From: Spirochaetales bacterium
GTDB lineage: Bacteria; Spirochaetota; Spirochaetia; Sphaerochaetales; Sphaerochaetaceae
Direction of reading: 5' to 3'
Assembly: GCA_028722305.1 (NCBI GenBank)
Contig: JAQYHB010000042.1
Location: 1 to 64,000 of the forward strand
Length of the DNA stretch: 64,000 nucleotides
Position 1 is the stretch's first letter, and every line of letters begins with the position of its first letter. Positions 25,231 through 32,493 of the stretch are shown in pieces. Position numbers and translations under genes: made by a program. The notes under the pieces are model-generated. The model was not told the DNA's origin, searched no databases, and saw nothing but the letters and a program-made list of their open reading frames with translations.

Positions 25231-26535
25231 CTACGCAATATACCCCAACGCGCGCGGAAGACAAAGGGTCAGAGCCGGGCATAGGATGATGATTGCCAAC
25301 ACCGCCATGTAGGTGAAATAGAACGGCAGGAAGCCTTTGATCGATTTCTCAATCGGAACTCCAGCAATCGAGCATCCGGCCCACAGCGAGGTGCCTACCG
25401 GCGGGGTCAGCAGACCGAGACCGAGGGTCAGGACCATGATTAGGCCGAAATGATACGGGTTGTAGCCGAATTTCATAGCCACCGGATAGAGAATCGGCGT
25501 CAAAAGAATCAGAAGGATTCCCATATCCATGAAGCAACCAAGGACAATCATCATGAGGATCATCAACAGCATGGCCACCGCGGGATTGCTGGAGACCGCC
25601 ATCAGGCTGTTGGCCACACGGGTAGGCACCTTCAGGAACGCGAGCACATAGCTGAAGGCACTGCTGGTGGCGATGATCGCCATGATCGTCCCGAGTGTTT
25701 TCAAGGACTGACGCAGGCATTTCATGAACTTCCTGAAGTCCATCGTATGATAGATGCAGGTTGTCACGAACAATGCGTAGACGGCAGCGATGGCTCCCGC
25801 CTCGGTCGCGGTGAAGATGCCGGCGAGGATGCCGACGGCGACAATCAGGATGGTGACCAGACCCAGCAACGCCTCACGGATGATCACGATGTTTTCCCTC
25901 CAGGGATGCCTCTCGCTGATCGGGTACTTCTTCTTCACGGCGATGATGAAGGAGCAGGCGGACAACGCCATCGTCAGAATGAACCCAGGCAGGTATCCGC
26001 ACATGAACATCGTGCTGATCGAAAGTCCGCTTCCAGCGGCGACGATATAGAAAATCATGTTCTGGCTCGGAGGAATGATGATGCCCTCGACACTGCTGGT
26101 GCAGGTAACGGCGATGGTGTAATCGGCGTCATATCCTTCCTTGATCATGGCGGGAATCAGGAACGAACCGATTGAGGAGACATCCGCGATCGAGCTACCG
26201 GAGATTCCGCCAAAGAACATGGAAACCAAGCAGTTCACGATGGCGGTACCGCCCCGCATACGCCCGATCAGGACATTGCAGAACTTGGTAAGCCGGTCGC
26301 TGATGCCACCATCGGTCATGATCTGCGCCATGATGATGAAGAACGGCACGCACATGAAGGTAAAGCTGGTGATGCCGGTCGACATCTTCTGGAACAGATT
26401 GAAAAACGGAATGCCTAGATAGGCGGCCGTGAACAACGCGGAGACCCCAAGGCAGAAGGAGATGGGGAATCGGCAAATCATCAGCACGACCAACGACGCG
26501 AACAAAAGCAACGTGCCCATTGCCATCTGGCTCAT
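25231..26535 (-). CDS. dctM: TRAP transporter large permease
   Basis: A 434-residue membrane protein of the DctM family with about 12 hydrophobic segments. Hallmarks include FGGISGSSIADVSSIGSFLIP, PPSQNMI, TATEAGAIAAVYAL and LLTPPVGTSLW. It uses the sodium or proton gradient, not ATP, and receives substrate from the periplasmic DctP protein. GGAGG lies six bases before the ATG, which overlaps the dctQ stop as ATGA. A Na+-driven TRAP system would fit with the Na+ pump OadGAB elsewhere in this window. Confidence 0.95.
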   Translation of the reverse strand: MSQMAMGTLLLFASLVVLMICRFPISFCLGVSALFTAAYLGIPFFNLFQKMSTGITSFTFMCVPFFIIMAQIMTDGGISDRLTKFCNVLIGRMRGGTAIVNCLVSMFFGGISGSSIADVSSIGSFLIPAMIKEGYDADYTIAVTCTSSVEGIIIPPSQNMIFYIVAAGSGLSISTMFMCGYLPGFILTMALSACSFIIAVKKKYPISERHPWRENIVIIREALLGLVTILIVAVGILAGIFTATEAGAIAAVYALFVTTCIYHTMDFRKFMKCLRQSLKTLGTIMAIIATSSAFSYVLAFLKVPTRVANSLMAVSSNPAVAMLLMILMMIVLGCFMDMGILLILLTPILYPVAMKFGYNPYHFGLIMVLTLGLGLLTPPVGTSLWAGCSIAGVPIEKSIKGFLPFYFTYMAVLAIIILCPALTLCLPRALGYIA

Positions 26536-27095
26536 ACACTGCCTCCTCTTTCCTTGTTCAGCTCCTCGGCAGTCTTCGGCTCGTCGGAACGGACATACTC
26601 ACTAGTCGGCTTGAGGATGGTGTCCACGAAGTTGAAGCCGGCATACACGACCATCAGCACACCGCCAAGGATGAGCGGGGCGAACAACCACCCCTGGGAA
26701 AAGCCCGTGGCGGGCTGGCGCTTGGGGATGGCGAGCCGGGTGATCATGGTTCCATATTTGACCATCTCGGCACTGAACCAGACCAGGATTCCGTGACGGC
26801 CCAGGTCGAGCAGTTTCTTTCCTTTCGGGGGAATCTTTCCATACAGGAAATACAACGCCGCGTGAGAGTCGGTATAGATATCAAGAGGAATGCACAGATA
26901 TCCGAACCAGACCAGCAACATCAGCGTGGCCTCCTCAGACCAGCTAAAGGGATGTCCGAGAGTGCGGAGCACCACCTGGACAAAGGTGATGGCGACCTCG
27001 AGTATCAAGTCGTAACAGCATAGAGTACGCTCGAATTCCGTGGCCTTATCCAGGAAGGAGCGCAATCCCGCCAATCGTTGTGTTTTCATCTTCAT
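26532..27095 (-). CDS. dctQ: TRAP transporter small permease
   Basis: A 187-residue membrane protein of the DctQ family. It has four hydrophobic segments and the characteristic WSEEATLMLLVWFGYLCI region, in which the second helix follows conserved Ser-Glu-Glu. It links DctM and the binding protein. The ATG has no good ribosome site; a second Met two codons later is possible. A strong stem-loop stands in the 61-base gap after dctP, so expression may be tuned below that of the binding protein. The C-terminal tail is charged and cytoplasmic. Confidence 0.92.
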   Translation of the reverse strand: MKMKTQRLAGLRSFLDKATEFERTLCCYDLILEVAITFVQVVLRTLGHPFSWSEEATLMLLVWFGYLCIPLDIYTDSHAALYFLYGKIPPKGKKLLDLGRHGILVWFSAEMVKYGTMITRLAIPKRQPATGFSQGWLFAPLILGGVLMVVYAGFNFVDTILKPTSEYVRSDEPKTAEELNKERGGSV

Positions 27096-27116
27096 TATCA
27101 GGGGTTAGGAAATGAA

Positions 27117-27142
27117 GACTGCCCTGCCGAGGCAGGACAGTC
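27117..27142 (-). terminator. Stem-loop between dctP and dctQ
   Basis: A 12-base stem with one G/U pair (27117-27128 against 27131-27142) closes on a very short loop. On the minus strand TCTTCATTTCC follows. This looks like a partial terminator or an mRNA-stabilising element that would raise binding protein over permease. Confidence 0.55.
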
Positions 27143-27156
27143 CCGAAAGAGCAGTC

Positions 27157-28158
27157 TTAGTTGACAGCCTTGATTTTCTCGATGACGTCCTTGTACTGGG
27201 GATACATGTCGTAGATAGGTCCGACAGCGTTCTGGAATTCCTTGGCGTCAACCGTGTAGATCTTGCTTCCTGCCTTTTCGACGGCCGCGCGGCTCTCGTT
27301 CTGGAAATCGTCCATTGCCTTTCTCTGCCATAGCGCGGCTTCCCTTGCAGCCTCGCGGATTGCCTGTTGCTGGCCGCTGGAAAGTTTGTCCCAAGAGGTC
27401 TTGCTCATCAGCAGCATGGCCGGAGGAGCCATATGGCCGTCGAGGGTATAGTTTTTCGCGACCTCATAGTGGCCGGAGGTGTAATAGGAAACGAAATCAT
27501 TCTCCGCTGCGTCGATAACACCGGTCTGCAGTCCCTGATAGACCTCGCCGTATGCCATCGGAGTAGCGGCTCCACCGAGAAGCTCGACCATCTTGATGGC
27601 GACTTCCGACTGTTGGACACGGACTTTCATGCCCTTCAGGTCTGCGACACTTGTAATCGGCTTCTTGGTCGAATAGAAATTGCGGCTTCCCGCTTCCCAA
27701 TACTCCAACCCAATCATGTTGTACTTCTCAATCTGTTTGACGACTCCCTGTCCGATCTCGCCATCCAGAACCTTGTACTTCTGCTCCGTGCTGGTGAAGA
27801 TGTACGGAAGCGTGAAGACGCCAACCTCGTCAGCCGTCGAGGCCAGGGCCGAGGTATTGATGCGCGCGAAGTCAAGCGTTCCTGCCTGCACCTGGTCGAT
27901 GGTTTCGTTTTCGGTACCAAGCTGAGCGTCAAGATACACATCAATCTCCACGCTTCCATTGGTCTTTTCCTTCACCAAGTCGGCGAACTTCTGCATCCCT
28001 TGGGAAACCGGGTTGTTCGCGGGCTGGTTTTCGGCCAGTCTCAGCTTGATGGTCTTGCCGCTTGCGGAAGAACGGCCGGACTCGCTGGAGCCCTGAGCGA
28101 ATGCGACACTTGCCGCGATAACAGACAGCAACGCCACTGCAAATACTCTCTTTTTCAT
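27157..28158 (-). CDS. dctP: TRAP transporter periplasmic binding protein
   Basis: A 333-residue DctP-family protein. The signal peptide MKKRVFAVALLSVIAASVAFA is followed by QGSSESG, the same mature start as the ABC binding proteins in this window. The binding domain shows MKVRVQQSEVAIKMVELLGG with the conserved Arg that clamps a substrate carboxylate, and YGEVYQGLQTGVIDAAEND. This suggests an acidic ligand, such as an amino-sugar acid or sialic acid, since nagA and two nagB genes adjoin. No sialate lyase or kinase genes are in view, so the substrate is open. AGGAGG precedes the ATG. Confidence 0.95.
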   Translation of the reverse strand: MKKRVFAVALLSVIAASVAFAQGSSESGRSSASGKTIKLRLAENQPANNPVSQGMQKFADLVKEKTNGSVEIDVYLDAQLGTENETIDQVQAGTLDFARINTSALASTADEVGVFTLPYIFTSTEQKYKVLDGEIGQGVVKQIEKYNMIGLEYWEAGSRNFYSTKKPITSVADLKGMKVRVQQSEVAIKMVELLGGAATPMAYGEVYQGLQTGVIDAAENDFVSYYTSGHYEVAKNYTLDGHMAPPAMLLMSKTSWDKLSSGQQQAIREAAREAALWQRKAMDDFQNESRAAVEKAGSKIYTVDAKEFQNAVGPIYDMYPQYKDVIEKIKAVN

Positions 28159-28176
28159 CGGTGAATCCTCCTACGA

Positions 28177-28196
28177 AAACGCTAACGTTAACGTTT
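28177..28196. promoter_or_regulatory. LacI-type operator between dctP and nagA
   Basis: AAACGCTAACGTTAACGTTT is a 20-base palindrome with one mismatched pair and a central CG-containing core, typical of LacI-family operators. It covers the initiation region of the minus-strand dctP promoter and the -35 of a plus-strand nagA promoter. It would let the adjacent LacI protein silence both units at once. Confidence 0.7.
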
Positions 28197-28222
28197 GACT
28201 TAATTATAACTGGGATTATACT
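28195..28222 (+). promoter_or_regulatory. nagA promoter overlapping the dctP promoter
   Basis: TTGACT (28195-28200), 16 bases, TATACT (28217-28222) point towards nagA. The -35 element touches the LacI operator and the -10 element lies inside the opposing promoter, so the two promoters cannot be used at the same moment. Confidence 0.55.
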
Positions 28223-28230
28223 GTTGTCAA
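28203..28230 (-). promoter_or_regulatory. Strong promoter of the TRAP/lacI/nagB unit
   Basis: On the minus strand TTGACA (28225-28230), a 16-base spacer and TATAAT (28203-28208) are perfect consensus hexamers. The LacI-type operator follows immediately. Confidence 0.75.
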
Positions 28231-28293
28231 CGAGAAATCTTGACAGCCGGGTACTTGGACCCAAGGACAGGTTCCCGCAAGAAGGAGTGCTAT

Positions 28294-29457
28294 ATGCTGT
28301 TTACCAACGCCAGACTCGTACTGGAAAACCATACCGTCAACGCGTCGCTCAGGACGGAAGGCCCGCAAATCAAGGCCTATGGAGAACATCTTTCCGCGCT
28401 TCCCGGGGAGGAAGTGGTCGATTGCACGGGGTTGTACCTGGCCCCAGGCTTCATCGATATCCATTCCCATGGTGGCGGCGGCCATGACATCATGGACGGA
28501 GAGGCCGAGGACATCGTGCTGGCAGCCAAAGCGCACCTGAAGCACGGCACCACGACCTACTACCCCACGACCATGACCAACACGGACGAGGCGACCCTCC
28601 ATACTTTCGAATGCTTCCGAGAAGCCAAGAAATATGGAGACGCGATTCCCCATCTCGAAGGCATCCATATGGAAGGGCCCTACTTCAGTCCTGCCCAAGC
28701 TGGCGCCCAGGATCCCTCGTTCATCAAGACCCCGAGGCCAGACCATTACCGCATGTTCCTCGAAAAGGGTGGCGACGTGATCAAGCGGTTTTCTTTCGCT
28801 CCCGAACTGCCCGGCGCCATCGAGATGGCTGACGCGCTTCGGGACACCGGCATCGTCCTGGCCGCCGGCCATACCAACGCAACCTACCAGGAAATCAGCC
28901 GCGCGTTCGACCACGGCGTGACCCATCTGACTCACTTCTACTCCGGCATGTCCACCATCCATCGCGAAGGCGGATTCCGCATCCTAGGTGCGGTCGAGGC
29001 GGGATACCTGATTGACGGGCTTACCATCGAGCTGATTGCCGACGGCATGCATCTGCCTCCAGAGCTCCTCAAGATGATCCTGAAGCTGAAAGCCCACGAC
29101 CATATCTCGCTCTGCACGGACAGCATGCGCGGGGCCGACATGCCTGAAGGCCCGACAATCCTCGGACCGAAAGTCGGGGGCGTGAAATGCTTTGTCGAGG
29201 GAGGCATCGCCAAGATGCCGGACCATCAGGCCTTCGCAGGCAGTGTGGCGACGACCGACAGGCTGGTCAGGGTCATGCACCAGAAGGCAGGACTACCGAT
29301 TGCCGATGCGGTGGCAATGATGACCATCAACCCCGCCAGGGTGATGCACATCGACGGGAAGACAGGCTCGATCGCAGTAGGAAAGCAAGCCGACCTGGTG
29401 CTGTTCGATGAGAACATCCAAGTAAACGAGGTTTACGTGTCCGGCAAACGCGTCTAA
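28294..29457 (+). CDS. nagA: N-acetylglucosamine-6-phosphate deacetylase
   Basis: A 387-residue amidohydrolase. The metal-binding and catalytic residues are visible in DIHSHGGGG, HMEGPYF, AAGHTNAT, THLTHFYSGMS and CTDSM. NagA removes acetate from GlcNAc-6-P and feeds NagB. The ATG at 28294 has GAAGGAG seven bases upstream. It is divergent from the TRAP operon and shares its operator region. No GlcNAc kinase or PTS gene is present in the window, so the phosphorylation step must be encoded elsewhere or the natural substrate differs. Confidence 0.95.
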   Translation: MLFTNARLVLENHTVNASLRTEGPQIKAYGEHLSALPGEEVVDCTGLYLAPGFIDIHSHGGGGHDIMDGEAEDIVLAAKAHLKHGTTTYYPTTMTNTDEATLHTFECFREAKKYGDAIPHLEGIHMEGPYFSPAQAGAQDPSFIKTPRPDHYRMFLEKGGDVIKRFSFAPELPGAIEMADALRDTGIVLAAGHTNATYQEISRAFDHGVTHLTHFYSGMSTIHREGGFRILGAVEAGYLIDGLTIELIADGMHLPPELLKMILKLKAHDHISLCTDSMRGADMPEGPTILGPKVGGVKCFVEGGIAKMPDHQAFAGSVATTDRLVRVMHQKAGLPIADAVAMMTINPARVMHIDGKTGSIAVGKQADLVLFDENIQVNEVYVSGKRV

Positions 29458-29476
29458 GAAATCTTTCGCGACCCCC

Positions 29477-29505
29477 TTGCAATTATTCTACGGAAAAGGT
29501 ATCGT
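29477..29505 (+). promoter_or_regulatory. tRNA-Ala promoter
   Basis: TTGCAA (29477-29482), a 17-base spacer and TATCGT (29500-29505) precede the tRNA by 12 bases. Confidence 0.55.
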
Positions 29506-29517
29506 TTCTTCTGCAAC

Positions 29518-29591
29518 GGGGGCTTAGCTCAGTTGGCTAGAGCGTCTGCATGGCATGCAGAAGGTCGTCAGTTCAATTCTGATAGCCTCCA
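29518..29591 (+). tRNA. tRNA-Ala (anticodon GGC)
   Basis: A 74-base cloverleaf. The acceptor stem GGGGGCT/AGCCTCC has one G-T pair. The D arm is GCTC-AGTTGGCTA-GAGC, the anticodon arm TCTGC-ATGGCAT-GCAGA, the T arm GTCAG-TTCAATT-CTGAT, and the discriminator is A. Anticodon GGC reads alanine GCC and GCT codons. CCA is not encoded and must be added after transcription. A promoter lies upstream and a strong terminator begins nine bases after the gene, so it is a single-gene unit. Confidence 0.97.
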
Positions 29592-29599
29592 ACAACAAG

Positions 29600-29631
29600 G
29601 CAACTTGCCACAATGTGGCAGGTTGCTTTTT
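29600..29631 (+). terminator. tRNA-Ala terminator
   Basis: GCAACTTGCCACA pairs with TGTGGCAGGTTGC (one G/U pair) and runs into TTTTT. Confidence 0.9.
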
Positions 29632-29666
29632 GTATGCCTACTGGCTCATGGGGAACGGCACAAAGA

Positions 29667-29702
29667 GGCGGGAAACCGCCGCACACAAAGCGATTTCCCG
29701 CC
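29667..29702 (-). terminator. Terminator of the ammonium transporter gene
   Basis: GGCGGGAAA (29667-29675) pairs with TTTCCCGCC (29694-29702), 20 bases beyond the minus-strand stop and followed by TCTTTG. A further palindrome AGAACCATTGGTTCT lies between the stop and this stem. Confidence 0.6.
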
Positions 29703-29721
29703 AGAAGAACCAATGGTTCTG

Positions 29722-31461
29722 TTATTCAACGTCCTGTAGGGCCGCGTAGTCCTCTTCCCCGGTGCGGACCTTGACGACTTTGGCTACCCGGGTGACAAAG
29801 ATTTTTCCATCACCGATATGTCCGGTGTACAGGGTTTTCTTCACTGTCTCGACCAGACGGTCGACAGGAATCTTGGCAATCACTACCTCGACCTTCACCT
29901 TTGGCAGCAGGGTCGAGTCGACGATCGTGCCGCGGTACCGTTCGGTGGAACCCTTCTGGATTCCGCAACCGGAAACCTGCGTCATGGTCATGCCGGTCAC
30001 GCCTTCGTCGTTGAGTGCCTTCTTCAGGGCATCGAACGAGGAAAGGCGGCAGATGATGGTGACCTTGTACATACCGGTATCCCAATCTGCCGGAATCGTG
30101 GTTTTGACAGCGGCCTGTTTCTGGGCCGGAGTGGCCTTCTCGTAGTCGCTCTCGCCAAGGTCGGTGTTCTCGTTGACGTCCAGCATGTTGGCTGAGACGT
30201 CGCTGATGGCGAACCCGGAATAGGCGGATGCCAGTCCATGCTCGTGGATGTCCAGGCCGTCAATCTCGACCTCGGCAGGAACACGCAGTCCGACAAATTT
30301 GTCGATGATGGAGAATACAATGAACATGGCGACGAGTACGTAGACAGCGATAGAGGAGAAACCGAGGAGCTGGACGAGAAACTGATGGAGACCACCACCG
30401 TAGAACAGCCCGACACCTACTCCATCGGCACCATTGGAGAAAAGACCGACAGCCAAAGTTCCCCAGACACCGTTGGCCATGTGGACGGAGACGGCGCCGA
30501 CAGGGTCGTCGATCTTGGCGACATTGTCGAAGAACTCGACGGAAAGAACCACCAGGCCTCCGGCGACGAGACCAATGAAAAAGGCCCCTACCGGACTTAC
30601 GCAGTCACAACCGGCGGTGATGGCGACCAAACCCGCGAGAGCTCCGTTCATCGTCATGGAGACATCGGGCTTTCCATATCGGATCCAGGTGAAGATCATC
30701 GTCGTCGTGGTCGCGACAGCGGCGGCGAGGTTGGTGTTCATGAAGGCGAGACTTGCGGTTTCCGCGGCTCTAGGCCCATCCATGGCCACGGTGGAACCCC
30801 CGTTGAAGCCAAACCAGCAGAACCAGAGGACGAAGACACCGAGCGCGCAGGCGGTCAGGTTGTGGCCGGGAATGGCGCGGGCCTTTCCGTCCTTGTCATA
30901 TTTGCCGATACGGGGACCGAGCATCTTCGCACCGAGACAGGCAATCAAACCTCCGACCATATGGACACAGGCGGAACCGGCGAAGTCATGGAAGCCAAGT
31001 GAACTCAGCCAACCTCCTCCCCATACCCAATGGCCCTCGATCGGATAAACAAGCAGACTGATAGCGGCAGAGTACAGGCAATAAGCCTTGAAGTTGGTCC
31101 GCTCCGCCATCGACCCGGAAACGATGGTAGCGGCGGTCGCACAGAAGACGGTCTGGAAAATCACGTAGCACCACAGCGGAATGGTCTGCGGCACGACGCT
31201 GTTCTCCGCGGTATAGGCACCCTTGATGAGAGGATCGAAGCCACCAATCAAGGCTCCCGTCCCGTGGAACATCAGGCCGAAACCCACCAGCCAGAAGCAT
31301 GGGGTACCGATACAGAAGTCCATCATGTTCTTCATCAGGATGTTTCCTGTGTTCTTCGCGCGGGTAAGGCCTGCCTCACACAGGGCGAAACCTGCCTGCA
31401 TGAAGTAGACCAGCGTCGCGCTGACCAATACCCAGATGACTGTCGAGACATTGATTTCCAT
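29722..31461 (-). CDS. Ammonium transporter fused to a C-terminal PII (GlnK-like) domain
   Basis: A 579-residue fusion. Residues 1 to about 420 are an Amt/Rh channel with 11 transmembrane helices (MQAGFALCEAG near the start, EGHWVWGGGWL, and FNGGSTVAMDG). A linker of about 45 charged residues follows, then a PII domain from about 464 with the T-loop Tyr near 509 (STERYRG) and the B-loop TGHIGDGKIFV. Normally AmtB and GlnK are separate and GlnK plugs the channel when nitrogen is plentiful; here the plug is tethered. No separate glnK gene is adjacent. The start at 31461 has GGGGG upstream; a longer frame lacks the normal Amt N-terminus. Confidence 0.92.
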   Translation of the reverse strand: MEINVSTVIWVLVSATLVYFMQAGFALCEAGLTRAKNTGNILMKNMMDFCIGTPCFWLVGFGLMFHGTGALIGGFDPLIKGAYTAENSVVPQTIPLWCYVIFQTVFCATAATIVSGSMAERTNFKAYCLYSAAISLLVYPIEGHWVWGGGWLSSLGFHDFAGSACVHMVGGLIACLGAKMLGPRIGKYDKDGKARAIPGHNLTACALGVFVLWFCWFGFNGGSTVAMDGPRAAETASLAFMNTNLAAAVATTTTMIFTWIRYGKPDVSMTMNGALAGLVAITAGCDCVSPVGAFFIGLVAGGLVVLSVEFFDNVAKIDDPVGAVSVHMANGVWGTLAVGLFSNGADGVGVGLFYGGGLHQFLVQLLGFSSIAVYVLVAMFIVFSIIDKFVGLRVPAEVEIDGLDIHEHGLASAYSGFAISDVSANMLDVNENTDLGESDYEKATPAQKQAAVKTTIPADWDTGMYKVTIICRLSSFDALKKALNDEGVTGMTMTQVSGCGIQKGSTERYRGTIVDSTLLPKVKVEVVIAKIPVDRLVETVKKTLYTGHIGDGKIFVTRVAKVVKVRTGEEDYAALQDVE

Positions 31462-31484
31462 CGCATTCCCCCCTAGAAGAATGG

Positions 31485-31518
31485 AAAGGCGCCAGCGGAT
31501 TCCACCGTCGGCGCCTTT
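31485..31518 (-). promoter_or_regulatory. Leader stem-loop just upstream of the ammonium transporter
   Basis: AAAGGCGCC (31485-31493) pairs with GGCGCCTTT (31510-31518). On the minus strand the stem is followed by CCATTCTTC, about 20 bases before the start codon. It may block or protect the ribosome site. Confidence 0.5.
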
Positions 31519-31540
31519 GCCACGAGCAAATACAAAAAAA

Positions 31541-31566
31541 GACATCAAGGTTTTTGCCTTGACGTC
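31541..31566 (-). terminator. Terminator-like hairpin in the ammonium transporter leader
   Basis: On the minus strand GACGTCAAGG-CAAAAA-CCTTGATGTC is followed by TTTTTTT: a canonical intrinsic terminator with one G/U pair, 80 bases before the start codon. No convincing promoter lies between it and the gene, so it either ends another transcript or attenuates this one. Confidence 0.65.
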
Positions 31567-31879
31567 CTTGTCTTTGCGGATACCCTATTCCAAAAGCATG
31601 GCATGAGTCAATGGGGATGACGAAAAATTCCCCCGGAAGGCATGGCTGACACCCATGGCTTCCCTCTTGCTTCTTTCTGCGGGATAGATAGGAAGAAATC
31701 GCGGACGCCCTCAAGGAGTGTGCGACTTGGGGCGTCCGCAGGAGAACTGAAGGAACATGGCTTGATGGGAATCAGCCCTCATCTGTGGTTAGCATCTCCT
31801 AACCAATTGCCTATGTCAAGTCTTTTCCCTGTTTCCCACACTCATCATTCTCCGAAACGCTGGCGCACCAAGTAGGCGA
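31567..31879. other. Non-coding interval upstream of the ammonium transporter
   Basis: No credible gene is seen. On the minus strand it contains a possible promoter TTGACT (31606-31611)-18-TAGGGT (31582-31587), a stem GCGGACGCCC/GGGCGTCCGC (31701-31710 with 31730-31739), and a TTGACA hexamer (31814-31819) followed by the inverted repeat GGTTAG-N6-CTAACC (31787-31804). This looks like a long structured leader or decayed intergenic space next to the ABC remnant. Confidence 0.5.
31787..31804. promoter_or_regulatory. Inverted repeat near a TTGACA box, possible operator
   Basis: GGTTAG and CTAACC form perfect 6-base arms around six bases. The repeat covers the -10 position relative to minus-strand TTGACA at 31814-31819, so a bound protein would block that promoter. 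Confidence 0.35.
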
Positions 31880-32357
31880 TCAGATCCGCATTCCATCCAC
31901 GCCCAGCAAGGAGGAGTCGATGGAAAGCTGGTGGTCTGAATCCCCGGGCAGGAACCCTGCGTATTTTTTGTGGTAGACATTCCGGTCCTTGTCAACGGAA
32001 AGGACCATACTCATCGAACATGATCAGCAGCTGTTTGGTGCGAAGAACCCGCGCTATGGCGACCCACTGCCGCTGTCCGCCGGAAAGCCGGGCTGGATAG
32101 ACGTTCGCCTTTTGCTCCAGCCCTACCCGGGGCCAGCGTCAGGTTGCCCATCACCGTCAAATGCGGATAGAGGTTGAACTGCTGGATCACCATCGACGAG
32201 TACTTCTTGGCAATCTCCAGATGGGCTTTCCGGAACCGGAAGGGCCGATGATGGCCAGCTTCTCCCCTTCGCCCACCGTCAGGTTGATGTCCCTCAGCAC
32301 TTCGAAATCACCGAAGTGCTTTTCCAAGTGCTCCATCCGAACCATTTCCGCCATCAT
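31880..32357 (-). pseudogene. Remnant of a polar amino-acid ABC transporter ATPase
   Basis: Starting at about 32357 the minus strand encodes MEHLEKHFGDFEVLRDINL and an intact Walker A lead-in GPSGSGK. The sequence then jumps frame and lacks some 40 residues, resuming with MVIQQFNLYPHLTVMGNLTL (Q-loop region). It shifts again to RLSGGQRQWVAIARV (ABC signature) and LLIMFDE (Walker B), after which homology ends. A 44-codon open stretch follows (32014 to 31880) that I do not recognise. The pieces match GlnQ/HisP-type ATPases of about 245 residues. At least two deletions and frame changes make it non-functional. No permease or binding-protein genes remain next to it. Confidence 0.8.
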
Positions 32358-32493
32358 GCGTCCTACTTGCAATAAAAAAGCGTTCAAGCCATAGGCATTG
32401 AACATCCTTGTTTGTAATGCTTTCGCGCATATCGAACGGGAAAATCCTGTCAACACGCAATGCATAATTATTCAGATTTTTTGCTCTCTCCCG

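Noticed and set aside
31541-31566. Named riboswitch or glnA-type RNA in the ammonium transporter leader
   Set aside because: Only generic hairpins can be seen; no conserved core of a known nitrogen riboswitch was recognised.
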